Assembly (NCBI RefSeq): GCF_014207845.1
Contig: NZ_JACHLC010000011.1
Location: forward strand, 1-14,839
DNA: 14,839 bases
Direction: 5' to 3'
Source of the DNA: Chryseobacterium shigense
Lineage (GTDB): Bacteria; Bacteroidota; Bacteroidia; Flavobacteriales; Weeksellaceae
In this document: piece after piece, positions 13,821-14,839 of the stretch
How positions within the stretch are numbered: position 1 is the stretch's first letter
Layout of the letters: every line of letters starts with the position of its first letter
Translations under genes and position numbers: made by a program
Notes under the pieces: model-generated
Database searches by the model: none
What the model was told of the DNA's origin: nothing
Seen by the model: only the letters and a program-made list of their open reading frames with translations

Positions 13821-13850
13821 AAATATATAGTTAATTTTTTACTGGCAAAA
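13820..13850 (-). promoter_or_regulatory. Promoter of the parA-partner operon
   Basis: On the minus strand TATATTTG (13820-13827) is an exact TAnnTTTG -7 box, and TTTG (complement of 13846-13849) stands 18 bases upstream as a -33 box. This is the best match to the Bacteroidota promoter consensus in the window. The -33 box and the start of the spacer lie inside the 3' end of rep. Confidence 0.65.
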
Positions 13851-14760
13851 TTCCCTTTTTCTGATACACACCAACCAAATACCCGACAGAATTTTCAATC
13901 TTTAGTTTTCTCTGTCTGATCTTTTCGTTCAGTTCTGTAATTAAGATATCAAAATCCTTTTCTTTTTCTTTTCCGGCAATCAGCTCCGCCTGTTCTTGGC
14001 TCAATCCGTATGTGGTTAATTTTGATACAAATTTTTGAATATTTAAAGGTTTTTCAAAATCAATTTCGAGCTGTTTGAATTTTTGAGAATTTATATGCAG
14101 GGTAATCCAGTAAAACTCCCGACCTCTTTTTTTGAGTTCATAATCCAATTCAATATCTGTATTCTCAGAAATTTGTTTTCGGGCGATATCAAGAACTTTG
14201 ATTTTAAAATCACTTATTCTTTCAAATTGTTCATTTCCCTTTTTGTCAATTAATCCAAGCATTTGTTTTAGTTCTTGAATCTCAAAACGCTTTGTTCCAA
14301 CGCTCCGCCATTGCCGAGCAATAGCATATAATCTTTTAGCATATTTTGAAGAGCAGTTTAATACAGATTTTAACTGTAAGGCTGTAAAATTATTTTTCAG
14401 GTCAAAAAAGTAAGGTTTAGCACTTTCATTGATTTTTATATTAAAAGAACCTGTTCCCTTCATGTAATCGACATATTCAAATAACCAAAGCTGGCGGTAT
14501 CTTTCAGGAGTTTCAATTTCAAATAATCTGCTACCTATTTCTGCTGTCGCATCTCTTAGCTGTTTATAGTTCCATTTGCGCCCCGTTATTTCCTCAATAT
14601 CATGTGTATGAATGGTATACTCCAATTTATCTTTTTCAAGGCAGGAAAGCACCATAAAAAGGATATCAAGCATACAGGCAGAATAATCATATCTTCCGGA
14701 TGTTATTACATTATGTTGATAAACGAGTTTATCTGAAGAATTAGAATCAATTAATTCCAT
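13831..14760 (-). CDS. rep: Rep_3-family plasmid replication initiator
   Basis: The 309-residue initiator has the two winged-helix layout of Rep_3 (RepB/RepE/Pi-like) proteins: WH1 about 10-120 and WH2 about 130-225. The strongest family signatures are SSKYAKRLYAIARQW (137-151), the ELKQMLGL helix (163-170), FKIKVLDIARKQISENTDI (185-203) and YELKKRGRE (207-215). A basic C-terminal tail ends SVGYLVGVYQKKG. I chose the ATG at 14760 (MELIDSNSS); a longer frame upstream would run through the promoter and into the half-iteron. It binds the iterons at 96-200, just upstream on the circle, to open the origin. The first bases of the gene fall in the terminal repeat and occur again at 1-16. Confidence 0.93.
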   Translation of the reverse strand: MELIDSNSSDKLVYQHNVITSGRYDYSACMLDILFMVLSCLEKDKLEYTIHTHDIEEITGRKWNYKQLRDATAEIGSRLFEIETPERYRQLWLFEYVDYMKGTGSFNIKINESAKPYFFDLKNNFTALQLKSVLNCSSKYAKRLYAIARQWRSVGTKRFEIQELKQMLGLIDKKGNEQFERISDFKIKVLDIARKQISENTDIELDYELKKRGREFYWITLHINSQKFKQLEIDFEKPLNIQKFVSKLTTYGLSQEQAELIAGKEKEKDFDILITELNEKIRQRKLKIENSVGYLVGVYQKKGILPVKN

Positions 14761-14839
14761 GAATTTAATTTTTGAAAAACAAAGATAAAAATAAAAACGA
14801 CATATAAAAACATCTGTCATATATAAATAGCGTAACAAA
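14745..14839. repeat. Terminal direct repeat, right copy
   Basis: This is an exact copy of bases 1-95. It holds the start of rep, the rep promoter and the inverted half-iteron, and it stops exactly where the first iteron begins in the left copy. It should be removed once when the circle is closed. Confidence 0.95.

Overview
The window reads as one complete circular plasmid from a member of the Bacteroidota, most likely the Flavobacteriia (Chryseobacterium, Elizabethkingia or Riemerella-like). Bases 1-95 are repeated exactly at 14745-14839, so the true circle is 14,744 bp. The host assignment rests on AT-rich DNA, TAnnTTTG-type -7 promoter boxes (36-43 and 13820-13827), a signal peptide ending FFA|Q on a DUF6443-type RHS protein, and Bacteroidota-style mobilization and Rep_3 genes. 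The genus is inference.

Layout. (1) Origin and replication: five 21-bp iterons (96-200) lie just upstream, on the circle, of a Rep_3-family initiator gene (13831-14760, minus). (2) Partition: rep is followed by a small ParA (13206-13790, minus) and a 76-residue ribbon-helix-helix partner (12931-13161, minus). AT-rich TATATGTTTATAT repeats lie on both sides of parA and probably act as centromere and operator. (3) Mobilization, all plus strand: a hairpin-rich non-coding region (201-1041) that probably holds oriT, then a MobC-like accessory protein, a short relaxase, a coiled-coil membrane protein and a VirD4/TraG-type coupling protein (3174-4991). No type IV secretion channel is present, so the plasmid looks mobilizable but not self-transmissible. 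(4) Cargo, all minus strand: a 1116-residue secreted RHS protein (8483-11833) with a C-terminal GIY-YIG-like (URI-fold) nuclease domain. Six tightly packed small genes follow (8502 down to 4988); the first overlaps the toxin gene and is the likely cognate immunity gene. The other five look like additional immunity or accessory genes, one with a DUF2314-like domain. (5) An 848-bp non-coding stretch (11834-12681) contains a strongly structured RNA candidate on the minus strand (12018-12102) ending in an intrinsic terminator, and a short gene for a small membrane protein follows (12682-12888).

How it fits together: Rep and the iterons maintain the plasmid, ParA and its partner segregate it, and the Mob proteins plus the coupling protein hand it to a channel made by another element. 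The cargo is a polymorphic-toxin locus, so the plasmid appears to move an interbacterial-competition weapon together with its protection. The observations most worth a second look are the structured RNA ahead of the toxin operon, the chain of one- and four-base gene overlaps in the immunity block, the TCCGGA enrichment limited to the mobilization half, and the near-perfect inverted repeat at 2952-2991.
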